From Salinibacter altiplanensis (GTDB lineage Bacteria > Bacteroidota > Rhodothermia > Rhodothermales > Salinibacteraceae), in NCBI RefSeq assembly GCF_002894645.1, contig NZ_NCQY01000002.1, positions 88,901 through 152,900 of the forward strand: a DNA stretch of 64,000 nt. The letters are read 5' to 3'. Made by a program: the position numbers and the translations under genes. The number at the start of each line of letters is the position of its first letter. Within the stretch, counting starts at the first letter, position 1. Positions 55,490-62,837 of this stretch are shown in pieces. The notes beneath the pieces were generated by a model. The model was not told where the DNA came from, did no database searches, and was given only the letters and a program-made list of their open reading frames with translations.

Positions 55490-55904
55490 CAGTATGGAGA
55501 GCGAAGCGTGGGAACGGCGAATATTGCGTCCACGAACTTGAGGAAATCGACGACAAGACGCAACTTCCCAGAGCGATTCCTGACCGTCGGAAAGCGGAAA
55601 AACCCGCAACGACCTTTGGGGCGAAGGGGCGGCGCCGCTCCTCAAATGGAGATCTAGAACTCAGCTTCGGCGGCGCTTCAGTGGGGGGCGAGTCTGTTGC
55701 TCGTGGGATATTTCTGGCATCGTGTCCGTCCCAAATGGGCCCTCCGGCCTCATGGCTCAAGTAAGCGTGTGGTACGTACGAGCGGTCCTCTTGCACGTCG
55801 CCCTCGGGGCAACAGCGGGGGCGTGAAGGTTGGCGGCTTCAGGAGGGCCTGGGCTGGCGTTCCCCTTGCCGATCCGGCCGCTACACCTGGAGGTCATGCT
55901 CCTC

Positions 55905-56200
55905 GGGTGGCGTTTCTCATGACTATCGGTTCTGGGCGGCCTGGGGGCTGCTGAACACAGGCATCGCCCGGGCGGTGCTGGGGCACTGGCGCGCCGTTCA
56001 TCTTCCCGAGCCTCGGCCCCACGGCCTTCCTGCTCAGTGATCGAAGATCGGGCCATCCCCTCTCCGCCTGGACCGTCGTCGGGAGCCACACTTGGGGGAC
56101 AGGGACGGGACTGATAAGCCACCACCTGCTGGTCTCGGGGGGCACGTTGATGACCCTGCAGGAGAGCGGGTCCGGATTGGGGGCTCGTCCGGTGAGGCCT
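55905..56200 (+). pseudogene. Remnant of an HPP-family membrane protein
   Basis: From 55988 the plus strand reads GAPFIFPSLGPTAFLLSD, the signature of HPP-family (often CBS-linked) membrane proteins. GHPLSAWTVVGSHTWGTGTG and LISHHLLVSGGTLMTLQ follow in the same frame. The sequence just upstream (YRFWAAWGLLNTGIARAVLG, from about 55921) fits the preceding helix but in another frame; an extra G in the GGGG run near 55980 would explain it. Neither a start nor the C-terminal HAPACATT-type motif is seen, so this is a broken fragment. Confidence 0.5.
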
Positions 56201-56558
56201 CTTGCTCATCCGTATCGTCTACGATCCTCCATCTTTCGATGCCATGCGCTTGATTTTGAGCAGTGCTGCCCTCCCCGACGAGCCGCCGGGCACGGGACCT
56301 CATCGACGGGCGGTGCGACCGCGCGCCGCCCTTCCTCTTCGCTCTCCTTCAACGCTGCACTCGAAACCGGGAGGATTCGAACGGCGCCTCTGGAAGAGGC
56401 AAGAAGGACCGGATTGATCCTGCTTAAGGGGCCCCGGGTGTGCCCGCCTGAGGGGCGCTCCGCCGGTCCCCTAACGTCCACGGAATCTTCATTGCGGTAG
56501 AGCGGGAGACGGCCTTGCAAGTGTGACCCTAGATCGGTAAGGTAGAATTGCGGCATTG

Positions 56559-56577
56559 ATTTAGAACTGATCTAAAT
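56559..56577. promoter_or_regulatory. Candidate operator (ATTTAGA-N5-TCTAAAT)
   Basis: A perfect 7-bp inverted repeat, ATTTAGA (56559-56565) and TCTAAAT (56571-56577), lies in an AT-rich patch 99 bp upstream of the CxCC protein gene. It is reminiscent of Fur-superfamily boxes (Irr-type sites have TTTAGAA-N3-TTCTAAA), but the spacing differs and the regulator is unknown. Confidence 0.5.
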
Positions 56578-56675
56578 AAGGATAGAGCTTAAGTGGTGAC
56601 GCCGCCGTCCCTCGCCCAGGTTCCCACCGACACGACCGCTTATCTCTAGATACCTCCCCTACGCCCTCCACACTC

Positions 56676-57083
56676 ATGTCCCAAACCACGCACAACCTCC
56701 ATGGACCTGACCGCCTGTCCGAAACCCGCTACGGGTATGTTCTGCAATGTGAGTGTTGCGGGCGCATCCAGATCATCTTCCGCGAGCACACCCTGCTAAT
56801 GTATGAGGACGAACTGGAGGTGCTCGCTGACACAGTTAAACACGCTTTGAAGCAGGTGCGCAGCACTGAAAGTCAGGACCGTTGGACCCTTCAGGCCGAA
56901 ACTGACGCTGGCCCCGTCGCGATTACGCTGACTGAGCCGTCGCTCTGTGCCCTGAATACATTGCTCCAGGGCGCCTGGTCAATGTATGTGCTTCGGGAGC
57001 GGGTGGCTGCCCTGTCCTCAGAAGAAGATGGAAATCCCGAGGACGTGCTCCGGGACCATCTTCCCCGCCCCAGCTCGCGGTAA
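56676..57083 (+). CDS. Small CxCC-motif protein, uncharacterised (DUF6686-like)
   Basis: A 135-residue soluble protein starting MSQTTHNLHGPDRLSETRYG. A CECCGRIQIIF segment (residues about 25-35) offers three closely spaced cysteines, as in small metal-binding or redox proteins found in many Bacteroidota (DUF6686-like; assignment from memory of that pattern). The middle has LYEDEL-type helices and the end is acidic. There is no signal peptide or TM. It stands alone on the plus strand behind the palindromic site at 56559-56577. Function is unknown; metal-linked regulation is a testable idea. Confidence 0.68.
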   Translation: MSQTTHNLHGPDRLSETRYGYVLQCECCGRIQIIFREHTLLMYEDELEVLADTVKHALKQVRSTESQDRWTLQAETDAGPVAITLTEPSLCALNTLLQGAWSMYVLRERVAALSSEEDGNPEDVLRDHLPRPSSR

Positions 57084-57638
57084 ATTTGCGCGTCCAGGGG
57101 GCTTTTCGGGATACATGCAATTTGTGAACGTACGTCCACTGTCCAAAAAAGAGGGACCGAAATGAGAGGCGAAACCGACCTTTCAGGCTTCTGAGAGCGG
57201 CTTGCGCACTTGAGAAATGCGTGACGGAAACCCTCCTTCAGGACGACCTACCGATCCGTGAGAACGTACGCAAACGATTTTCTTCAGCCTGGTGGAGATC
57301 AGCCGAACCCGTCCGGCAAGATGCTGGGAATCCCAGATTCTGGAGATCCTAGATCGCCTGAGCCGTGCTCAGTCATGAGCACAACCGAACGTATTCACGG
57401 ATCGGCATGGCCGATTTGTGTCCCCTGCATTGACATTTTGCACGGACCCCGAAAGCACCTCAACTACGACACCATCTTGAGCCCAGACCAGAAGCGACAC
57501 ACCAGAAGCGACACAAGTGCTGGGAACTCGTGATGCTCTCGTGTAACGAGCCGATCCGCACGACAACTCCAGTGCCTCCGATATGACTTTAGTGAGCAGA
57601 CATCACCGAATCGCGTTTTCGAATCAATCTTCGACGCC
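57084..57638. other. Intergenic region with short repeats
   Basis: No gene was recognised. It contains a hairpin ATCGGC-ATG-GCCGAT (57401-57415) and a tandem duplication of the 14-mer ACCAGAAGCGACAC (57487-57500 and 57501-57514). The right part should hold the promoter of the MmgE/PrpD gene. Confidence 0.5.
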
Positions 57639-59009
57639 ATGCCCATCGTCCATGACCTCGCCAATTTCGTCGACACCGCCACGTACGACGACCTCTCCGA
57701 CGAGGCCAAGAAGCAACTGAAAGTGCGCGTCCTCGATTCCCTCGGGTGTGCCATCGGTGCCCTCGATGGCGGGCCGATCCGTGCGCTCCGCGAGCACCTC
57801 GCTGACTTTGGTGGGGCCGAGCACGCCACCCTCGTCGGTGGCGGGCGAACAGCGCCCGACCGCGCGGCCCTTTACAACAGCGCGCTCGTTCGCTACCTCG
57901 ACTACAACGATAGCTACCTTGCGGAGGGCGAGACGGGTCACCCCTCGGACAACCTCGGCTCGGTACTGGCCGCGACCGAGTACGCGGGCGGCTCCGGCGA
58001 AGACCTCCTCACGGCCCTCGCGGTCGCGTACCAGGTGCAGTGCCGCCTCAGTGACGAGGCGCCGGTGCGGGCCAAGGGCTTCGACCACACGGTGCAGGGG
58101 CAGTACGCCGCGGCGGCCGGGGCGGCGAAGGCCCTCGGCCTCGATCCCGAACAGATTGCCAATGCCATCGCCATTAGCGGCACCGCCCACAACGCCTTGC
58201 GCGTGACCCGGACCGGGGAGATTTCGAACTGGAAGGGATTGGCCTACCCGGAGACCGGGTTCACCGCCACCCACTCGGCCTTCCTCGCGATGCGCGGCAT
58301 TACCGGCCCGCCCGAGGTGTTCGAGGGCAACAAGGGCTTCAAGCACTCGATTGCGGGCGACTTCGCGCTCGACTGGAGCGAGGAGGATCTGGAGCGGGTC
58401 ACCGGCACGATCATCAAGAAGTACAACGCCGAGATCCACTCGCAGGCCACCCTGGAGGGGGCACTGGAGCTGAAGCGCACCCACGGCATCGACCCGTCGA
58501 CCATCGACGAGATTGAGGTCGATACCTTCGACGTGGCCTTCCACATCATCGGCGGGGGCGAGGAGGGAGACAAGACGATCGTCCGCCGCAAGGAGGAGGC
58601 CGACCACAGTCTGCACTACATGACGGCGGTGGCGCTTCTGGACGACCAGGTGCTGCCTGCCCAGTACGAACAGGACCGCATCGAGGCGGGCGACGTGCAG
58701 TCGCTTCTCCGGAAGGTGCATGTCACGGAGAATCCTCAGTACAGCGACCGCTTCCCCGATCACATGGTGTGCGACGTGCGCATCCATGCCGACGGGCAGG
58801 TCTACGAGATGCACAAAGAGGACTACGAAGGCTTCCACACGAAGCCGATGACGTGGGACACGGTGTCAGAGAAGTTTGCACGGCTGGCCGAGCCCTACAC
58901 CGATGCTGCGCTCCGACAAGACCTGATCGACGCTGTGCAGGAGCTGGAGACATTTCCCGCCGGCGACCTCTTCGATCTCCTGTCCCGCGTGCAAACGCCC
59001 GAAATGTAG
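57639..59009 (+). CDS. MmgE/PrpD family protein (2-methylcitrate dehydratase-like)
   Basis: A 456-residue protein. Family features: VRVLDSLGCAIGALDGGPIR near the N-terminus, LVRYLDYNDSYLAEGETGHP followed by SDNLGSVLAA, and the helical-domain segment AIAISGTAHNALRVTRTGEI with SNWKGLAYPE. The C-terminal alpha/beta domain contains SLHYMTAVALLDDQV. PrpD dehydrates 2-methylcitrate in propionate catabolism, but no prpB/prpC lies nearby, so another substrate (as in cis-aconitate decarboxylase-like or MmgE relatives) is possible. It is followed 72 bp later by a ComA-like gene on the same strand. Confidence 0.91.
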   Translation: MPIVHDLANFVDTATYDDLSDEAKKQLKVRVLDSLGCAIGALDGGPIRALREHLADFGGAEHATLVGGGRTAPDRAALYNSALVRYLDYNDSYLAEGETGHPSDNLGSVLAATEYAGGSGEDLLTALAVAYQVQCRLSDEAPVRAKGFDHTVQGQYAAAAGAAKALGLDPEQIANAIAISGTAHNALRVTRTGEISNWKGLAYPETGFTATHSAFLAMRGITGPPEVFEGNKGFKHSIAGDFALDWSEEDLERVTGTIIKKYNAEIHSQATLEGALELKRTHGIDPSTIDEIEVDTFDVAFHIIGGGEEGDKTIVRRKEEADHSLHYMTAVALLDDQVLPAQYEQDRIEAGDVQSLLRKVHVTENPQYSDRFPDHMVCDVRIHADGQVYEMHKEDYEGFHTKPMTWDTVSEKFARLAEPYTDAALRQDLIDAVQELETFPAGDLFDLLSRVQTPEM

Positions 59010-59033
59010 CGAAGACCTCTCATCCTCACGCAA

Positions 59034-59054
59034 AGACGCGGCGCCGCCGCGTCT
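59034..59054. other. Perfect intercistronic hairpin between PrpD-like and ComA-like genes
   Basis: AGACGCGGC (59034-59042) and GCCGCGTCT (59046-59054) form an exact 9-bp stem with a 3-nt GCC loop, 27 nt before the next start codon. No T-run follows, so it is more likely an mRNA processing or stability element than a terminator. Confidence 0.55.
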
Positions 59055-59081
59055 CAATGCTCACAACCAAGCAACCGTACC

Positions 59082-59927
59082 ATGAGTGACCAAACGACCG
59101 GCGATCCCCGACGTGCTTTTCAATTTCTCGACCTCAACGACCGCGGCGAGAAGCCCCGCGACGTGGGCATTACCGAGATCCGCGGCCCCTACTACAGCCC
59201 AATGGGCCCCAACTACTTGGACGATGTCCTTTCTACAATGGGGCACTATGTCGACAGCCTCAAGTTTGCGGGCGGCTCCTTCAGCCTGATGCCGGAGGCG
59301 GAGGTGCAGGCTCTGCTCGACAAGGCCCACGACCACGACGTACTGGTCTCCACGGGCGGCTTCATGGAGTACGTGCTCACGCAGGGAGACGATGCGGTGC
59401 ACCAGTACATCGACGAATGTGCCCGCCTCGGCTTTGACATCATCGAGATCTCTGCGGGCTTCATCACGCTCCCCACGGACGACTGGGTGCGCCTGATCGA
59501 GCTCGTGCAGGAGGCCGGCCTGAAGGCCAAGCCGGAGGTGGGCGTGCAGCACGGTGCCGGCGGCGGGGCCACCACGACTGAGGAGCTGGAGCAAATTGGC
59601 CAGCAGGACCCGTCGCAGGCCATCACCCGGGCCAAGCGCTTTCTGGAGGCGGGCGCCTACCAGATCATGATGGAGAGCGAGGGCATCACCGAAAACGTGC
59701 CGGAGATGCGGACCGAAATCCCGGCGCAGTTTATCGACGAGCTTGGCCTGGAGAACCTGATGTTCGAGGCGGCCGACCCGCATGTCTTTCCGTGGTACAC
59801 CCAGAACTACGGCCCGGAGGTGAACCTCTTCGTGGACCACAGCCAGATTGTGCAGCTCGAATGCCTGCGCAGCGGCATCTGGGGCCCGCACGACCTCTTT
59901 GGCCGCGTTCAGACGTTCAAAGGCTAG
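59082..59927 (+). CDS. Phosphosulfolactate synthase-like (ComA family) protein
   Basis: A 281-residue TIM-barrel protein. Family features: KPRDVGITEIRGPYYSPMG at the N-terminus, VDSLKFAGGSFSLMP, VLVSTGGFMEYVLTQG, FDIIEISAGFITLP, and EAGAYQIMMESEGITEN. ComA joins sulfite to phosphoenolpyruvate to give phosphosulfolactate, the first step of coenzyme M synthesis in methanogens. The family also includes plant HSA32-type proteins of other function. In a sulfonolipid-containing lineage the reaction could supply sulfolactate or sulfopyruvate, but neighbouring comB/comC were not found. It is encoded after a PrpD-like gene and ended by a strong terminator. Confidence 0.88.
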   Translation: MSDQTTGDPRRAFQFLDLNDRGEKPRDVGITEIRGPYYSPMGPNYLDDVLSTMGHYVDSLKFAGGSFSLMPEAEVQALLDKAHDHDVLVSTGGFMEYVLTQGDDAVHQYIDECARLGFDIIEISAGFITLPTDDWVRLIELVQEAGLKAKPEVGVQHGAGGGATTTEELEQIGQQDPSQAITRAKRFLEAGAYQIMMESEGITENVPEMRTEIPAQFIDELGLENLMFEAADPHVFPWYTQNYGPEVNLFVDHSQIVQLECLRSGIWGPHDLFGRVQTFKG

Positions 59928-59992
59928 GGCTTTCACCCACATCGGCGATGGCGGGTTGATGTCCGCCGTTGAAAGACGTGAGCAGGAAATGA

Positions 59993-60028
59993 GGGCGGGA
60001 GGAATGTTCTATCCTCCCGCCCTTTCTG
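59993..60028 (+). terminator. Intrinsic terminator after the ComA-like gene
   Basis: GGGCGGGAGGA (59993-60003) and TCCTCCCGCCC (60012-60022) form a perfect 11-bp stem with an 8-nt loop. TTTCTGTG follows on the plus strand. The position, 65 bp after the stop codon, fits a rho-independent terminator of the PrpD/ComA-like unit. Confidence 0.88.
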
Positions 60029-60624
60029 TGTCTTCTCCGGCCTGGATGCGACGCCCCGGGTGCAGTGGACAAAGATGGGATTCAGCGTCGCACGGGGCTG
60101 CACCGGCAACTCTCGCCGAAGCTGCTCACGCTGTGCACCGCAGAGCCCCTCCTTGAATCTTGGGGCAGGAAGAGGCCTCACTCGGAAGTGACTGACGAAG
60201 GAAAAGGGGCCCGTTGACGCCGCCCATCTCTCTCCTCGGTCGTTACGACCACGACCAGAAAGAGAGAGGCAACGACGGGGAGGGCTTCTCACACTTTCGC
60301 TGTGCCGCGGGCCACCAGGCGTGGAGCACGAAGGTTCACTAGAGTTTGAGTGTGGGAAGGAGGCCAGTCCATGTGCGCTCCGCAACCGACCGAACGAAGG
60401 CCTCAGCGTGACAGACGCCGGGCTGGGTAGGGCAGACGTTCGGTGTACTCGTCCCGGCACCAGGAGCGAGCCCGATGTTGCTCGCGAGTGTGTGGCAGGG
60501 CCACGGCCGTTCCTCCGTCCCTACACCGCTCTTTCGCACGCAGTGGTCGATCAGCTCGGCGGGACAGTGGCCCAGGAGGCGGCTCGTGTCCTCCTAAAGG
60601 ATAAGAGAGAACAGCCAGAAGCGG
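60029..60624. other. Gene-free region before the decayed thiO/RIC segment
   Basis: About 600 bp with no recognisable gene, domain or RNA. Short open frames on both strands translate to low-complexity Arg/Ser/Pro sequence unlike the acidic proteins of this genome. Confidence 0.5.
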
Positions 60625-60885
60625 CTACGAGGCGACCGGAGACGTCTTGGCGAAGCGGGACGGCAGGAAGGGCGTGAGCCGGTCGGAGCTGTCCCCGGTC
60701 GGGATCTGCTCCGCAATTTCCTGGGCCGTTACCGGCGTCAACAAGATCCCGTGGCGGTAATGGCCCGTGGCGAAGAGCACGCCGGGGGCGCCACTGGGAC
60801 CCAGCAACGGAGCATAGTCGCGGGTGTCGGGCCGCAGGCCCAGGTCGCTGGTGTGGACGGCAAGCTCGCGGAGGCCCGCCGCAGA
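60625..60885 (-). pseudogene. 3' fragment of a glycine oxidase ThiO-like gene
   Basis: The minus-strand frame ending at 60625 translates to LAVHTSDLGLRPDTRDYAPL, LGPSGAPGVLFATGHYRHGI and LLTPVTAQEIAEQI. This is the C-terminal FAD/substrate region of ThiO (typical GLRPxTxDxxPxxGP and ATGHxRxGILLxP). Nothing of the N-terminal FAD-binding part (GxGxxG) is found upstream. Sequence similarity begins around 60885, directly beside the end of the RIC remnant, so the 5' two-thirds of the gene are missing. ThiO oxidises glycine for thiazole synthesis in thiamine production. Confidence 0.75.
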
Positions 60886-60895
60886 CCCCGGGCCC

Positions 60896-61586
60896 TCAGG
60901 CCCTCGTGCGGGCGTGAGGAAAAAGAATGTTGTTTTCCTTGTGCACGTGCTGGTGCATGTCGGCCTCCAGTTCGTGGAGGCCTTTCAGGGCCGAACGAAG
61001 TTTGGGGCATGCGCTCTCTGGGAGGGGACATAGTCGTTCGTCGGCTCTCGAAGACGGTCCAGGGCGACTCGGGAGTCGTCGTGCTCGCGGATCATTTTGT
61101 CGACGCCGTTCTCGTCTAGGAAAGCGCCCGAGGCTTCTTCTTTGAGGGCCCGAATTGAGGGAAAAATGCGCTCCTCCTCGCTCACCATGTGCGTGCTGAG
61201 GTCCAGCTTAAGGGTTTGGAAGACCTCCAGTGTGGGGGCGAGCCAGGAGTGCCCGTCGCCGTGTGCCTCCACTACCTGGATCAACAGGTCCTCGAGCCGA
61301 GGGAGCTCACGGCACAGGCAGGAGGGATGGGGGGAAACGATGTGGTCGATCAAGGCGGCGAGAGACTTCTCCGTTCAATCGACGGCTCGGCAGGAAGGAG
61401 AGGCCCTGACGGTCACGTCCAACATCTCGGTGACGGTGGCCGGGTCGAGGTTCTTCTCGCGGCACGCAGTGGCCAGGGAGTGATCGCCTCCACAGCAGTA
61501 ATCGAGGCCGAGGTGTTCGAAAATGTGGGCCCGGCCGGGCCGGTCGATCACGAGTTGGGCGACGGGGGAGTGGGGGAGATGCTCAT
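60896..61586 (-). pseudogene. Broken RIC/ScdA (YtfE-like) di-iron repair protein gene
   Basis: The minus strand encodes AQLVIDRPGRAHIFEHLGLD followed by YCCGGDHSLATACREKNLDP, the ScdA N-terminal (DUF542) domain. An in-frame TGA follows at 61377-61375, where a Trp codon is likely. The same frame then continues with the hemerythrin-like domain (LIDHIVSPHPSCL, HGDGHSW, HMVSEEERIFPSI, REHDDSRVALDRL). Near 61014-61020 an AG dinucleotide repeat shifts the frame; after a 2-base correction the sequence goes on to LHELEADMHQHVHKENNILF and stops at 60896. The only ATG (61586) is also out of frame with the DUF542 part. RIC proteins repair Fe-S clusters after nitrosative stress; this copy appears recently inactivated. 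Confidence 0.82.
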
Positions 61587-62213
61587 GGGACGTCGGGACT
61601 GGTGAGGAAACGTTCCGAAAGTGGAGCGAAAGGGAGGAAGCGATTCAGAAGCTGTTGGGCGGACGTTCTGTGGCCCCCCGATGAGTACTTGGTCGTTTTG
61701 CCCCCAGCGCTGTGCCTTCGCGGGCCCTGTCTGAAAAAGCCCCCCAGCAGCGTCTCAGTGTTCAATTTTCAGAACCCCTTGTCCGAAGTACGGTGAGGAA
61801 ATCGTGTCCAGTCGGGCACGGCAGAGCGGCCGCTTGGGCGACGGGCGTTGTGGACCGTTGCGTCTGCCTGCGTGCGCCCTCCGGACCGCCACTTGCGGCT
61901 AAAGCATTGAGGGACATGGTGGAGTATAAAACTATTTCAGATGCTTTTGTATTAACTACTCAGCGGGTATGGGTTTTGGCCGGCTCCTGGGCCGTCGGGC
62001 ACCCCGCCGGGACCGACTCCGAGGGGGAGCACCGAGGGATGAGTCGCGCGCCCCCACGGTGGTTTGACGGCGCGGACGACGGGGACTGTGAGGTCGGGCG
62101 TGCAACGCCGTGGCGTTCACGGGGCGATGTTTACGGCACCTTTTCTCACGGGCGCTCTCTTGGTTGGAGCGCTGGGAAGGAGGCTATGTGTTGCTTCTTC
62201 TGACGCACCGCCG
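61587..62213. other. Gene-free region between the RIC remnant and the CoA-binding gene
   Basis: No gene was recognised. A 10-bp direct repeat GGTGAGGAAA occurs at 61601-61610 and 61792-61801. Between 61920 and 61963 there is an AT-rich patch (AGTATAAAACTATTTCAG and onward) unlike the surrounding GC-rich DNA. Confidence 0.5.
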
Positions 62214-62648
62214 CTATGCAAACAGCCGGTCGTACTCAATCTTGATGCATCGGTTGCGTACGTAGGGCAGCTCCGCCTCCTCGGCCAGTGTGTTCGCCTC
62301 CGAGCTCGACACCCCGAGCTGAGTCCAAATCACCGGCTGCTCGTCCGTTTGTTGGACGCGTGCAATTGCCGAGCGGACCATGTCGGCCGTGTGGGCGGGG
62401 GCCCGGAAGATGTCAACGATGTCGAGCTCTACGTCCGTTGGGATGCTCGGAAGATCCGGATAGCATGATTCGCCAAGCACCCGGTCGTGGTTTGGGTTCA
62501 CCGGCACGATGCGGTAGCCGCGTGCCTGCAAGTACCGGCCAATCTTGTGGCTCGTGCGTGTCGGTGTGGCTGAGCAGCCGACCACCGCGATCGTGTCGGC
62601 GGTTTCGAGTACACTGTGAAGGTCGGGGGAGAGACCGTCGTCGGGCAT
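62214..62648 (-). CDS. CoA-binding domain protein (YccU-like)
   Basis: A 144-residue protein of the CoA_binding_2 family. It has the Rossmann start TIAVVGCSATPTRTSHKIGR, followed by YLQARGYRIVPVNPN, DIVDIFRAP and WTQLGVSSSEAN, and ends NRCIKIEYDRLFA (the usual 'xxRCxxxEhxRL' ending). Small cytoplasmic members bind CoA or acyl-CoA; their physiological role is unclear. ATG 62648 gives the standard length; the frame to 62831 is an extension. It is divergent from leuS, with a 189-bp spacer. Confidence 0.9.
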   Translation of the reverse strand: MPDDGLSPDLHSVLETADTIAVVGCSATPTRTSHKIGRYLQARGYRIVPVNPNHDRVLGESCYPDLPSIPTDVELDIVDIFRAPAHTADMVRSAIARVQQTDEQPVIWTQLGVSSSEANTLAEEAELPYVRNRCIKIEYDRLFA

Positions 62649-62837
62649 AGAACGATTGAATTCGTGTGCAGGCAGTGGAGAGGTGGCGAGTCGGTACTTA
62701 CCCTGTGTCGGCACGCAAAGTCTTCTCCTTTGTTGGTCTCGTACCCCGCAAGGGTCGTTACGACCCGTAGCGAGAGCGAGACGCAGCGGGCGCCCTCCCC
62801 ACCACAACCCACTAGATTGTTCAATCGCCATCCGCCA

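Larger units (their letters stand above)
55490..56675. other. Long gene-poor region with decayed sequence
   Basis: No intact gene was found in this 1.2-kb stretch. It contains the HPP-family remnant (55905-56200) and, near its right end, the palindrome at 56559-56577. Short open frames on both strands have no recognisable domain and mixed composition. Confidence 0.6.

Noticed and set aside
53603-55657. 684-residue plus-strand open frame
   Set aside because: Antisense to the TetR-like and rhodanese genes, which show clear family motifs.
61375-61377. Selenocysteine or read-through reading of the TGA in the RIC gene
   Set aside because: A second lesion (frameshift at 61014-61020) and an out-of-frame start make gene decay the simpler explanation; no selenocysteine insertion element was recognised.
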